In this document: positions 6,741 through 15,018 of the stretch, piece after piece
Layout of the letters: each line of letters starts with the position of its first letter
Position numbering within the stretch: the stretch's first letter is position 1
Made by a program: the position numbers and the translations under genes
Assembly (NCBI RefSeq): GCF_017876515.1
Contig: NZ_JAGIOC010000001.1
Span: forward strand, 2,108,001-2,172,000
From: Brachybacterium fresconis
GTDB lineage: Bacteria; Actinomycetota; Actinomycetes; Actinomycetales; Dermabacteraceae
Reading direction: 5' to 3'
DNA: 64,000 nucleotides
Notes under the pieces: model-generated
Told to the model about the DNA's origin: nothing
Seen by the model: only the letters and a program-made list of their open reading frames with translations
The model's database searches: none

Positions 6741-8642
6741 TCAGGCGGTGATCTCCTCGGCGCGGTGGTCGGTGACCATCACCTCGATGCCGTAGAGCTT
6801 CCGCACCGCGCGCAGCTGGGAATCCGGGATGTCCGGGTCCTCGATCACCACGCGGATCGCGTCGACCCGCGCGGTCAGCGCCGCGCGGCGGGCGAGCAGG
6901 TCCAGATCGCGCCAGCCGTCCCGGGCGGCCATCACGAAGCGGGCCCGCACCCCCTCCCCCGACCCCGCGGGCTCCTGCGGGAGTCGGTCCGACGGGACGA
7001 CGACGAGCTCGGCCGTCTCGGCCTGCGGGTCGATCTCGGTCGAGACGTACCGGACCTGCGTGGAGGGACGGTTGCTCGCCCCGAGCACCGCGTACTCGCG
7101 CGGCGCCTCGGCGTGGCAGGTCAGCTCCTCCGGCACCGGCACCGGGACCGGCTCCGCCCCGACCGGCGCCGGCGCACCGTCCGTCGTCGTCACCGCGGGC
7201 ACCTGACCGGACCACGTCCGGGCGGTCCCGTCGAAGGCCACCACGCGGGTCAGGGCGTCGACCGGGTGCAGCGCGGGGTCCAACCGCTGCTTCAGCGTCG
7301 TCGTGCGCACCGCGGGATCGTCCTCGCTCGTGGTCAGCAGCTGCCGGAACCGGGTGGCCCCGAGGGTCCCCTCGAGATAGACGTTCGCGGCATCCTTGAG
7401 CTCCGCGACGTCCTCGAGGCGGGCCGTGAACTGAACGCCGTCCTCATACGCGGTGGCCTCGAGCTCGCGGCACGGCATCGGGTGCGGTTCGGCGTCCTCG
7501 TCCTTCCCGGCGGCGAAGGCGCGCAGCAGCGAGAGCACGGTGGGCAGGGACTTCTTGGCGACCTTCGCATGGGGAGCGTCGATGCGATGCTTCGTCAGGC
7601 CCGGCACGTCACGGGCGTACTCGATGAGCGAATAGTTCGATCCCTGGTCCGCGTCGGAGTAGAACCAGTCGATCCGCCGGCCCTCGGCGAAGTAGCGGCG
7701 CAGCAGCGTGGAGGGCTGCTCGATGTCCCACACCCGCCGGTCGCGGTACAGGCCGTCGCGCAGCACGGGCTTGGAGAAGTAGTAGGGCAGATTCATCTGC
7801 GGCACCACCAGCACCTGCCGCGCGGCGGGCAGATCGCGGGCGATCATCGCCGCGATCGAAGCCCCCTTGGAGGCCCCGAACAGCAGCACGTCGCGCTGGT
7901 CGAGCCCATGCTTCTCGAGCAGGTCGGTGATCGCGGCGGTGACCCGGTCGTGCAGGGGTCGACCGGCGTTGTCGAAGAGCATGTAGGTCCCGTCGACCCC
8001 GTAGCGGTCCTGGAAGCAGACCATGAGGGTGTCGGTCAGGTCCGCGGCGGACAGCGCCTTGAGGTAGCTGACCGCGTAGGAGACCCGTGAGGTGGCCGGC
8101 GGGAACCCGGGGAAGGTGACCAGGATCCGCGAGGGATTCGCCGTGTTCCCCCGCATCGAGTACCGCACGTCGCCGTGCTGCTCGACCTGGTAGCGCCGGT
8201 CGTAGCTGTCCTGCTCCTCGGTGGTGAACGCTCCGCGGCCGACGTGGATCCGGTGCTTCACGGGCAGGTCCACGGTGAAGTCCGACGGGTCGTCCGAGGT
8301 GACGATGATGTTGCTGTACTCCAGGTGCTGCCCCGCAGGCGGCGCGGAGATCTGGTCGCCGTAGACGACGCGGTCGCCCTGGAACAGGCGGAACACCTGC
8401 CCGTCGAACGTCCGCCCGTTCGTGATCGTCAGGCGCAGGTAGAAGGTGTCGCGCGGCAGGGTCTCCGACGCCAGGCGCTGCAGCATCGGTCCGCGCTTGC
8501 TCCGTTCGACCGCCGCGCGCACGCGGCGGGCGCGGGGACCGTGAGCGACGGCGCGGGCGAGCGCGCGAGACGGCGGGCTGTACAGGGCGTCCCGGGCGGC
8601 GGCGCGGGCCCGGGCGCGCAGGGCGGCGGCACGAGGTGGCAT
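6741..8642 (-). CDS. CpsF/XcbB-type capsular polysaccharide protein (alpha/beta-hydrolase fold)
   Basis: A 633-residue protein with an Arg/Ala-rich N-terminal helix, a beta-rich segment (residues 65-165) and an alpha/beta-hydrolase core. ILVTFPGF starts the core, and the nucleophile elbow LLFGASKGASIA has Ser258. VPQMNLPYYFSK follows, as in XcbB/CpsF capsule proteins of meningococci and related Asp2-like proteins. Known members belong to capsule loci and are thought to act as glycosyltransferase partners or O-acyl esterases; the exact reaction is not settled. After residue 400 it continues into an uncharacterised beta-rich tail. The ATG at 8642 has GAGAGG nearby. No signal peptide is visible. 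Together with the glycan genes at 28.7 and 44-64 kb it suggests several surface-polymer loci. Confidence 0.6.
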   Translation of the reverse strand: MPPRAAALRARARAAARDALYSPPSRALARAVAHGPRARRVRAAVERSKRGPMLQRLASETLPRDTFYLRLTITNGRTFDGQVFRLFQGDRVVYGDQISAPPAGQHLEYSNIIVTSDDPSDFTVDLPVKHRIHVGRGAFTTEEQDSYDRRYQVEQHGDVRYSMRGNTANPSRILVTFPGFPPATSRVSYAVSYLKALSAADLTDTLMVCFQDRYGVDGTYMLFDNAGRPLHDRVTAAITDLLEKHGLDQRDVLLFGASKGASIAAMIARDLPAARQVLVVPQMNLPYYFSKPVLRDGLYRDRRVWDIEQPSTLLRRYFAEGRRIDWFYSDADQGSNYSLIEYARDVPGLTKHRIDAPHAKVAKKSLPTVLSLLRAFAAGKDEDAEPHPMPCRELEATAYEDGVQFTARLEDVAELKDAANVYLEGTLGATRFRQLLTTSEDDPAVRTTTLKQRLDPALHPVDALTRVVAFDGTARTWSGQVPAVTTTDGAPAPVGAEPVPVPVPEELTCHAEAPREYAVLGASNRPSTQVRYVSTEIDPQAETAELVVVPSDRLPQEPAGSGEGVRARFVMAARDGWRDLDLLARRAALTARVDAIRVVIEDPDIPDSQLRAVRKLYGIEVMVTDHRAEEITA

Positions 8643-8737
8643 GCGGATCGGTCCTCTCGACGACCGCTGCATCATAACGATTCGGCAACACTCACGGTGG
8701 AGACGCAGCAGAACGGCGCTCCGCCGCGGCGAGACAG

Positions 8738-8797
8738 GACCGAGCTCTGCGCTGTGGTTGCCATAGCACCGGGTAGCAACGAATGCGCAGAGTTCGG
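8738..8797. repeat. Long imperfect inverted repeat between divergent genes
   Basis: ACCGAGCTCTGCGC (8738-8751) and GCGCAGAGTTCGGT (8784-8797) pair at 13 of 14 positions. A nested GTTGC (8756-8760) and GCAAC (8775-8779) extends the structure inward to a short loop. It lies in the 345-bp gap between the capsule-type gene and the MFS operon, 80 bp upstream of the MFS promoter. It could be a terminator-like RNA hairpin, a large operator or a miniature repeat. No coding potential was seen here. Confidence 0.45.
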
Positions 8798-8879
8798 TGC
8801 GCCGAGGAGGTGCGCACCGCTGGGAGACCCCCGATGACGTCAAGAACCCACTGTTTTTCAGGCGATTTCTGTCGAAACA

Positions 8880-8908
8880 TTGACGGAAAAAATCGGCACT
8901 TCTAGCGT
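8880..8908 (+). promoter_or_regulatory. Sigma-70-type promoter of the MFS-alditol oxidase operon
   Basis: TTGACG (8880-8885) and TAGCGT (8903-8908) are separated by exactly 17 bp, a strong match to the housekeeping consensus. Transcription would start near 8915, leaving a leader of about 73 bases before the ATG at 8988. Confidence 0.65.
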
Positions 8909-8945
8909 CCTTGGGGTCGCTGTCGCCACGGTCGGCGCGACGGCC

Positions 8946-8960
8946 GTCACGCAGCGTGAC
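8946..8960. promoter_or_regulatory. Perfect palindrome in the MFS operon leader (operator candidate)
   Basis: GTCACGCAGCGTGAC is a perfect 7-1-7 inverted repeat about 30 bp downstream of the predicted transcription start. The position fits a roadblock repressor. No regulator gene is adjacent, so the protein is unknown. Confidence 0.4.
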
Positions 8961-8987
8961 GGCGCCCGAGACGAAAGCAGGTCGACG

Positions 8988-10355
8988 ATGACGTCCGCCC
9001 CTTCCCGCGCACCGGGGTCAGAATCCGCCGCGGCGACCTCCCGCCGCGCCACCTTCGCCGCCTTCACCGGTGCTTTCCTGGAGTGGTACGACTTCTGGAT
9101 CTACGGCACGGCCGCCGCACTGATCCTCCCGCAGGTCTTCTTCCCCGAGGCCTCCCCCACGGTCGCGCTGCTGCAATCCTTCGGGACCTTCGCCGTCGCA
9201 TTCCTGACCCGCCCGCTCGGGGCGATCATCTTCGGCCACTTCGGGGACAAGATCGGTCGCAAGCCGGTGCTGCTGATCACGGTGTTCCTCATCGGCGGCG
9301 GCACCTTCGCCATGGGCCTGCTGCCCTCGTACGCCGTCGCCGGCGGCCTCGGGGCGATCCTGCTGGTGCTGCTGCGCCTGATCCAGGGCATCGGGATCGG
9401 CGGCGAGTACGGCGGGGGCTCGCTGCTCGCGCTGGAGAACGCTCCGCGGGGCAAGCGCGGCCTGGCCGGCAGCTTCCACCAACTGGGCACGCCCGCGGCC
9501 CTGCTGGCCTCCAGCGGGATCTTCGCGCTGGTCGAGCAGCTGCCCCAGGACCAGCTGCTCAGCTGGGGGTGGCGCATCCCCTTCCTGCTCAGTGGTCCCT
9601 TCCTCGCGCTCGGGTTCTACATCCGTCGCCACCTGCCCGAGACCGCCGCCTTCGAGAAGGACGCCACCGAGGAGCGCTCCGCTCCCCTGCTGGCGCTGCT
9701 GCGCGAGCAGCCCCGCGCCGTGCTGCTGGGCATCGGCGCGCGCATGACCGACGCCGTCACCTTCAACATCATCAATGTCTTCGCGGTCTCCTGGGTGACG
9801 TCCACGCTGGGGATGGACAGCGCGATGATCCTGACGGGCTTCGTGATCTCCTCCGCGGTCCAGCTGTTCGTGCTGCCTCTGGCGGGGAGGGTCTCCGACC
9901 GGATCGGTCGGCGCCCCGTCTACCTCACCGGCATCGCGATCTGCGCGGTCGGCGGCGGTCTGCTGTACTTCCCGATCCTCTCGCTCGGCAATGCGCTGGC
10001 CACCTGGGCGATCATCATCGTGGTCCACGCCTTCGGCACCGGGTTGATGTTCAGCATCCAGAGCGCGCTGTTCGCCGAGCTGTTCGGCACTCGCGTGCGC
10101 TACACGGGCCTGGGCATCGTCTACCAGGGCTCGGCGCTGATCGGCGGCGGGCCCACGCCCGCCATCGCCGTCTTCCTCACGGCGCTCGCGGGCTCCTGGT
10201 GGCCGGCCGGTGCCTACCTCCTGCTCGCCTGCGCGATCAGCGCGCTGTGCATCTGGCGCGCCGGGGAGACCTTCCACCATGATCTCGCCGAGCCGGCGCC
10301 CGTCGGCGCGGGGCAGGATGTCGGGGTCGAACAGGGACAGGGCGCAGGCTCATGA
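8988..10355 (+). CDS. MFS transporter, metabolite:H+ symporter (MHS) family
   Basis: A 455-residue, 12-helix secondary transporter. TGAFLEWYDFWIYGTAAAL is the hallmark first-helix motif of the MHS group (ProP, ShiA, KgtP). GHFGDKIGRKPVLL between helices 2 and 3 is the general MFS loop motif, repeated in GRVSDRIGRRPVYL. MHS carriers import organic acids, betaines or similar small solutes with protons. The ATG at 8988 has AGCAGG 6 bases upstream; an earlier in-frame ATG at 8880 lies inside the promoter. The stop codon overlaps an ATG of the next frame, so it is coupled to the alditol oxidase gene. Uptake of a polyol or its acid product is the contextual guess. Confidence 0.85.
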   Translation: MTSAPSRAPGSESAAATSRRATFAAFTGAFLEWYDFWIYGTAAALILPQVFFPEASPTVALLQSFGTFAVAFLTRPLGAIIFGHFGDKIGRKPVLLITVFLIGGGTFAMGLLPSYAVAGGLGAILLVLLRLIQGIGIGGEYGGGSLLALENAPRGKRGLAGSFHQLGTPAALLASSGIFALVEQLPQDQLLSWGWRIPFLLSGPFLALGFYIRRHLPETAAFEKDATEERSAPLLALLREQPRAVLLGIGARMTDAVTFNIINVFAVSWVTSTLGMDSAMILTGFVISSAVQLFVLPLAGRVSDRIGRRPVYLTGIAICAVGGGLLYFPILSLGNALATWAIIIVVHAFGTGLMFSIQSALFAELFGTRVRYTGLGIVYQGSALIGGGPTPAIAVFLTALAGSWWPAGAYLLLACAISALCIWRAGETFHHDLAEPAPVGAGQDVGVEQGQGAGS

Positions 10356-10393
10356 GCGATGCCCCCGCCCCGCCGCACCAGGAGGAGGACGCG

Positions 10394-11671
10394 ATGCAGG
10401 ACATCGGGACGACGTGGTCGGGCAGCCACGCCTTCGTGGCACGGGAGCTGCGCTCCCCGCACAGCGTCGAGGAGTTGCAGGAGGTCGTCGCCGCCTCCCC
10501 GCGCCTGCGCGCGCTAGGCACCCGGCACTCCTTCAACGACATCGCCGACACCGAGGGCACGCTCGTGTCGGTCCAGGCGCTGCCCGAGCGCTTCGAGCTC
10601 GACGACGCCGCCGGCACGGTGACCGTCTCCGGCGGCAGCACCTATGGGCGCGTCGCCGCCCGGCTGGGCGAGACCCGCTGGGCCCTCGCGAACATGGGCT
10701 CGCTGCCGCACATCTCCGTCGCCGGGGCGTGTGCGACCGGCACCCACGGGTCCGGCGTGACCCACCGCAGCCTCTCCTCGGTCGTGTCGGGTCTCGAGGT
10801 GGTCACCGCCGACGGCGCAGTGCAGCGGTGGACACGAGAGGACTGCCCGGACTTCAGCGGCCGGGTGCTCGCCCTCGGAGCGCTCGGCATCGTCACCGCC
10901 GTGACGCTCGATCTGGTCCCGGACTTCGAGGTGCGCCAGGACGTCTGGTTCGACCTGCCCTGGTCGTCCCTGCTCGAGCATCTCGAGGAGATCCTGTCCT
11001 GCGCCTACAGCGTCTCGGTCATGCCCTCCTGGCACGATCCGGAGATCGCCGGGAAGGTCTGGCTGAAGTCCCGCACCGACGTCTGGGATCCGGCGCTGGA
11101 CCCGTCCCGCTGGGGCGCGCGGTGGGCCCGCACGGCTGACGGGGAGAGGGCCGAGGGGCAGAATCCGAACCAGACGGAGCAGGGCGGGGTGCCGGGTCCG
11201 TGGTGGCAGCGTCTGCCCCACTTCCGGCTCGATGCGAACCCGAGCCGCGGCGACGAGATCCAGACCGAGTACTTCGTCGAGCGCCATCGCGGCCCCGAGG
11301 CGCTGCGCGCCCTGCTCGCGGTCGCCGACCGGTTCGCGGACCTGGTGCTGGTCTCCGAGCTGCGCACGGTCGCGGCCGACGGGCTCTGGCTCAGCCCGGC
11401 GTACCGACAGGAGTCCCTGGGCATCCACCTGACCTGGCGGAACGATCCCGCTGCGGTACTCGACGTGCTCCCGGTCGTCGAGGAGGCGCTGGCCCCGTTC
11501 TCCCCGCGCCCGCACTGGGGGAAGTGGTTCACGCTCCGCGGGGACCAGATCCAGGAGCAGATTGCGCGTCTCGAGGATTTCCGACGGCTCGCCGAGAGGA
11601 CGGACCCGAACCGCGTCTTCCGCAATGGTTATCTGGAGCGCACCCTCGGATTGCCGACCGCACCGGCCTGA
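10394..11671 (+). CDS. FAD-dependent alditol (xylitol) oxidase
   Basis: A 425-residue VAO-family flavoprotein close in length and sequence style to actinobacterial AldO, which oxidises the C1 hydroxyl of alditols to an aldehyde and makes H2O2. His45 in LGTRHSFND is in the position of the covalent FAD-linking histidine of AldO. VTVSGGSTYGRVAARLG and GACATGTHGSG form the FAD-binding domain. The substrate domain ends in HWGKWFTL and DPNRVFRNGYLERTLG. I prefer the ATG at 10394, which has AGGAGG 8 bases upstream, over the ATG at 10352 that overlaps the transporter stop. It forms a two-gene operon with the MHS transporter. Confidence 0.85.
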   Translation: MQDIGTTWSGSHAFVARELRSPHSVEELQEVVAASPRLRALGTRHSFNDIADTEGTLVSVQALPERFELDDAAGTVTVSGGSTYGRVAARLGETRWALANMGSLPHISVAGACATGTHGSGVTHRSLSSVVSGLEVVTADGAVQRWTREDCPDFSGRVLALGALGIVTAVTLDLVPDFEVRQDVWFDLPWSSLLEHLEEILSCAYSVSVMPSWHDPEIAGKVWLKSRTDVWDPALDPSRWGARWARTADGERAEGQNPNQTEQGGVPGPWWQRLPHFRLDANPSRGDEIQTEYFVERHRGPEALRALLAVADRFADLVLVSELRTVAADGLWLSPAYRQESLGIHLTWRNDPAAVLDVLPVVEEALAPFSPRPHWGKWFTLRGDQIQEQIARLEDFRRLAERTDPNRVFRNGYLERTLGLPTAPA

Positions 11672-11692
11672 CGCCTCGGAGGTTCCGGGGCG
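11672..11692. terminator. Hairpin between convergent alditol oxidase and formaldehyde dehydrogenase genes
   Basis: CGCCTCGG (11672-11679) and CCGGGGCG (11685-11692) form an 8-bp stem, with one G-T pair, around a 5-base loop. It lies directly after the stop codon, in the 41-bp gap between two converging genes. It could stop transcription from both sides. There is no T-run. Confidence 0.45.
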
Positions 11693-11712
11693 TGAGGACG
11701 CGGACCGTCGTC

Positions 11713-12852
11713 TCAGTCCATGCCGGGGTGCAGCAGCACCTTGGAGTAGCCCTTCTCGCGCTTGTCGAAGCGGTCGTAGGCGTCGGGCGCCTGGGACAGC
11801 GGCAGGTTCTGGGACACGACGAAGCTGGGCGTCGCCCGGCCCTCGGTGATCATGTCGCGCAGCTGGTGGGCGTACCGCTTCGCGTCGGCCTGCCCGGTGC
11901 CCATGGTCTGGCCCTTCTCGAAGAAGCGGCCGATCCGGTACAGCAGCTCCCCCTTGGCGGCGTGCTCGTTGGGCGCGCCGGGGTCCGAGGGCAGGTACAG
12001 CCCGATCACGCCGATGCCGCCGGTGTGGCGGACGGTGTCGACCAGCTGGTTGAGCACGATCGCGGGCTGCTCCTCGCCGCCCTTGGCCGTCGCCTGGTAG
12101 CCGACGGCGTCGACACCGCGGTCGGTGCCCTCGCCGCCGAGGGCGTCGGTGATCTGCTCGGCCGGGTCGCCGTCATCGAAGTTGATCGGTTCGGCGCCGA
12201 TGTCCTTCGCGATGTCCAGGCGGTGGCCGATGTGGTCGACGACGAAGACGCGGCTGGCGCCGCGCAGCAGCGCGGAGTACGCGGCCATCTGGCCGACGGG
12301 CCCGGCGCCGTAGACGGCAACGGTGTCTCCGGGGCGCATGCCCGACAGCTCCACGCCGTGGTAGCCCGTGGGGAAGATGTCCGCCAGCAGCGCGAAGTCG
12401 GACTCGTGCTCCATGCCCTCCGGCAGGGGCACGCAGTTGTAGTCGGCGAAGGGCACGCGGAGGTACTCGGCCTGGCCGCCGCTGTAGGGGCCCATGCCGA
12501 CGTAGCCGTAGGCGCCGCCGGCTCCGGGCGGGTTCACGGTGAGGCAGAACGCGCTCTTGCCGGCGCGGCAGTTCTTGCAGAACCCGCAGGCGACGTTGAA
12601 GGGCAGCACCACACGGTCGCCCTTCTTCACTGTGGCGACGCCGGGGCCGACCTCCTCGACGATGCCCATGTTCTCGTGGCCGAAGGTGATGCCGGGCTCC
12701 GCGGCGGTGCGCCCTTCGTACATATGCAGGTCGGAGCCGCAGATGGCCGTGGTGGTGATGCGGACGATGACGTCGGTGGGATCCTGGATCGTCGGGTCCT
12801 CGACGTCCTTGACGGTGACCTCGTAGGGGCCTTCATAGACGACGGCTTTCAT
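11713..12852 (-). CDS. fdhA: Zinc-dependent, glutathione-independent formaldehyde dehydrogenase
   Basis: A 379-residue medium-chain alcohol dehydrogenase. The catalytic zinc site is in AICGSDLHMYEG (Cys38) and TFGHENMGIVEEVG. The structural zinc cluster is CGFCKNCRAGKSAFC, and the NAD-binding motif is YGAGPVGQMAA. ADIFPTGYHGVELSGM and the insertion near GAYGYVGMGPYSGGQ are characteristic of the glutathione-independent FdhA group, which converts formaldehyde to formate with tightly bound NAD. AAGGATCATC precedes the ATG. It is 58 bp downstream of the GlcG-like gene on the same strand, so the two probably form an operon for detoxification of aldehydes. Confidence 0.88.
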   Translation of the reverse strand: MKAVVYEGPYEVTVKDVEDPTIQDPTDVIVRITTTAICGSDLHMYEGRTAAEPGITFGHENMGIVEEVGPGVATVKKGDRVVLPFNVACGFCKNCRAGKSAFCLTVNPPGAGGAYGYVGMGPYSGGQAEYLRVPFADYNCVPLPEGMEHESDFALLADIFPTGYHGVELSGMRPGDTVAVYGAGPVGQMAAYSALLRGASRVFVVDHIGHRLDIAKDIGAEPINFDDGDPAEQITDALGGEGTDRGVDAVGYQATAKGGEEQPAIVLNQLVDTVRHTGGIGVIGLYLPSDPGAPNEHAAKGELLYRIGRFFEKGQTMGTGQADAKRYAHQLRDMITEGRATPSFVVSQNLPLSQAPDAYDRFDKREKGYSKVLLHPGMD

Positions 12853-12910
12853 GATGATCCTTCCTGTGCTGGGGCGGAGTCGGCTCCGCCGAGTTCTCCG
12901 GTGCCGGTGG

Positions 12911-13351
12911 TCAGGACGCGGTCGCCGTGCGGAACGCCTGCGCTCCGGCCTCGGCGACGGCCTGGTCCTGCTCGACGCTTCCGCCGCTGACTCCGATGGC
13001 GCCGACCACGGCGCCGTCCTCGAGCTGCAGCGGGATGCCGCCGGGGAAGGTGATCAGGCCGTCGTTGGAGAATTCGATGTGGTACAGCGGTGCGCCGGGC
13101 TGAGCCATGGGGCTGAGCTGCGCGGTCTCCATGTCGAAGTACCGGGCGGTGCGGGCCTTCGTGATGGCGATGTCGATGCTGCCGAGCCACGCGCCGTCCA
13201 TGCGGGCGAAGGTCGTCAGGTTGCTGCCGGCGTCGACGACGGCGATGTTCATCAGCAGATCCGAGTCCCTCGCGTGGCGCAGTCCCGCCTCGAGCACGGA
13301 CTGGGCGAGGTCGAGGGTGATGTCGGCCTTCTGGGCGATGCCCTTCCTCAT
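12911..13351 (-). CDS. GlcG/HbpS family protein
   Basis: A 146-residue single-domain protein of the GlcG/HbpS (DUF336) family. ADITLDLAQSVLEAGLRHA, NIAVVDAGSNLTTFARMDGA, ITKARTARYF, TFPGGIPLQ and GAIGVSGGSVEQDQAVA are the conserved blocks in the right order. Some relatives bind haem or cobalamin, and others are accessory to oxidation operons. No cofactor residue can be assigned here. The ATG at 13351 fits the family N-terminus, but its AAGGAGG lies unusually close (one base away), so start use could be inefficient. It is first in a probable operon with fdhA. Confidence 0.8.
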   Translation of the reverse strand: MRKGIAQKADITLDLAQSVLEAGLRHARDSDLLMNIAVVDAGSNLTTFARMDGAWLGSIDIAITKARTARYFDMETAQLSPMAQPGAPLYHIEFSNDGLITFPGGIPLQLEDGAVVGAIGVSGGSVEQDQAVAEAGAQAFRTATAS

Positions 13352-13515
13352 TCCTCCTTCCCGAGCGCTGCTGTCTGCGCGCTCGCGGTGCATCCCGACC
13401 GGGCGTCCGCTGGAGGTGCAACGGGCGGGCGCCAGGCGGGGCACCCTCTCGCTCCCCACCCTGCGCCTGCGGAGGACGGTTGTACAGAGCAGAGGCGGAG
13501 ATCTGCCGGACGGTA

Positions 13516-13620
13516 GGTCCGCGGGCGAGCGCGAGCTACGCCGCGGTCGATGCCCCTGGGATGGCGCAGGTCCGCGGGCGAGCGCGGGCTACGCCGCGGC
13601 CGATGCCCCTGGGGTGGGCA
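13516..13620. repeat. Two-copy direct tandem repeat, period 53 bp
   Basis: The unit starting GGTCCGCGGGCGAGCGCG at 13516 recurs at 13569 with only a few transitions, and each copy ends near GATGCCCCTGGG. It fills most of the 294-bp gap between the sulfatase end and the GlcG start (13352-13645). Each unit is rich in CCGCGG-type palindromes and can form hairpins. No gene is visible in this gap. Confidence 0.7.
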
Positions 13621-13645
13621 GTCGCGGCTGGTCAGCTGCGGGCTC

Positions 13646-15016
13646 TTACCGCCAGGTGGCGGCGCGCTCCTGGTGGGCCGACAGCTCCCGCTCCAGCGCG
13701 GCGAGGGTCTCCGGTGCCTCCGCGGCGAGGTCGACGGTCTCGGCCGGGTCCGCCTCCAGGTCGTACAGCGCCTTGCCCACGGTGGCGGGCGGGTCCATGC
13801 CCTCGCGGGCGTCGACGACGAGCTTGTGGCGGCCCCGGCGCACGGCCCACTGGCCCTGGTAGCTCCACACCAGGCTGCGCCGCGCGGCGTCCGACGGGCC
13901 GACGGCGTCGGCCGCGCCGATCCCGTCGTCGTCGGCCCCCGTGCTCGTTCCGTCCGCCGAGGCATCGCGCAGCACATCCAGCAGCGAGATCCCGTCGACG
14001 TCCGGCAGCTCGGGGGCGGCGCCGTCGGACGCGTCCAGCACGGTGGGCAGCACGTCCATCATCATTCCGGCCTGCTCGAACACAGTGCCCGCGGGCAGCT
14101 GCGCGGGCCAGGACAGGATGCCGGGTACGCGGATGCCGCCCTCGAAGACGGAGCCCTTGGAGCCGCGCAGGCCGCCGGAGGAGCCGCCGGTGTAGGAGAT
14201 CTCCTCGCCGTCCAGCCAGTTGCGGCTCTCTCGGGAGGGCCCGTTGTCCGAGGAGAACATCACCAGGGTGTCTTCGCGCGTCCCGCTGCGATCGAGCGCC
14301 GCCAGGATCTCGCCGATCGCGTCGTCCATCGCCGCGATCATCGCGGCCGTCTCTCGCCGACCCTCGGGCAGGTGCGCGACCCGAGCCATGTGTTCGGCGG
14401 GGGCGTGCATCGGGTAATGCGGGGCGTTGAACGGGACGTAGCAGAAGAACGGTCCGTCCTCGGCGCTGCGGGTGATGAAGTCCGCGGCGCGCCGCCCGAT
14501 CAGCGTGGTCAGGTACTCGCCGTTGCGCCAGACCTCGTCGCCGTCCTCCCACAGGTCATGGAGAGGATTGCCCTGGCCCCAGTAGAAGATGTGGGAGTAG
14601 TAGTCCACGCAGCCGGCGCGGAAGCCGAAGGTCTCATCGAACCCGTAGTGCTCCGGCGCGTAGGCCGCGTCCGCCCCGAGATGCCACTTGCCGAAGATCC
14701 CGGTGCGATAGCCGCGCTCCTTCAGCTGCGAGGCGAGGGTCGGCTGGGCGGGCAGGCCGGGGGTGTCGCGCCGGCCGCCCAGGATCGATTCCACCCCGGC
14801 GTGGCCGGGGTGCTTGCCGGTCAGCAGGGAGGCGCGCGAGGGCGAGCACACCGGGGAGTTGGAGTACCACTGCGGGAGCTTCACGCCGCCCCGGCACAGG
14901 CCATCCAGATGCGGGGTGGGGATGTCCTCGGCGCCGAAGCAGCCCAGGTCGCCCCAGCCGAGGTCGTCGGCGTAGAGGATCACGATGTTCGGGGCTCTGT
15001 GCGGGGTCGGGGCCAC
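13646..15016 (-). CDS. Type I sulfatase (Cys-type, formylglycine-dependent)
   Basis: A 456-residue arylsulfatase-superfamily enzyme. NIVILYADDLGWGDLGCFG carries the paired metal-binding aspartates. PVCSPSRASLLTGKHPGH holds Cys57 in the C-x-P-S-R motif, which a formylglycine-generating enzyme would oxidise. GIFGKWHLG and FSSDNGPSRES complete the active site. There is no signal peptide, so the enzyme acts in the cytoplasm on imported sulfated sugar. The GTG at 15016 is preferred because AAGGAG stands 5 bases before it. It is the last gene of the ABC operon below, which implies that the imported substrate is a sulfated saccharide. A broken copy of its 5' end lies at 21352-21480. Confidence 0.9.
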   Translation of the reverse strand: MAPTPHRAPNIVILYADDLGWGDLGCFGAEDIPTPHLDGLCRGGVKLPQWYSNSPVCSPSRASLLTGKHPGHAGVESILGGRRDTPGLPAQPTLASQLKERGYRTGIFGKWHLGADAAYAPEHYGFDETFGFRAGCVDYYSHIFYWGQGNPLHDLWEDGDEVWRNGEYLTTLIGRRAADFITRSAEDGPFFCYVPFNAPHYPMHAPAEHMARVAHLPEGRRETAAMIAAMDDAIGEILAALDRSGTREDTLVMFSSDNGPSRESRNWLDGEEISYTGGSSGGLRGSKGSVFEGGIRVPGILSWPAQLPAGTVFEQAGMMMDVLPTVLDASDGAAPELPDVDGISLLDVLRDASADGTSTGADDDGIGAADAVGPSDAARRSLVWSYQGQWAVRRGRHKLVVDAREGMDPPATVGKALYDLEADPAETVDLAAEAPETLAALERELSAHQERAATWR

Positions 15017-15018
15017 GG

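Noticed and set aside
4137-8090. Very long plus-strand open frame (over 1300 codons) opposite two minus-strand genes
   Set aside because: It is antisense to two well-supported enzymes, has a His/Gln/Arg/Gly-rich composition typical of reverse-strand frames in high-G+C DNA, and shows no domain.
13516-13620. Two-copy repeat as a CRISPR array
   Set aside because: Units are directly adjacent with no variable spacers, only two copies exist, and there are no cas genes in the window.
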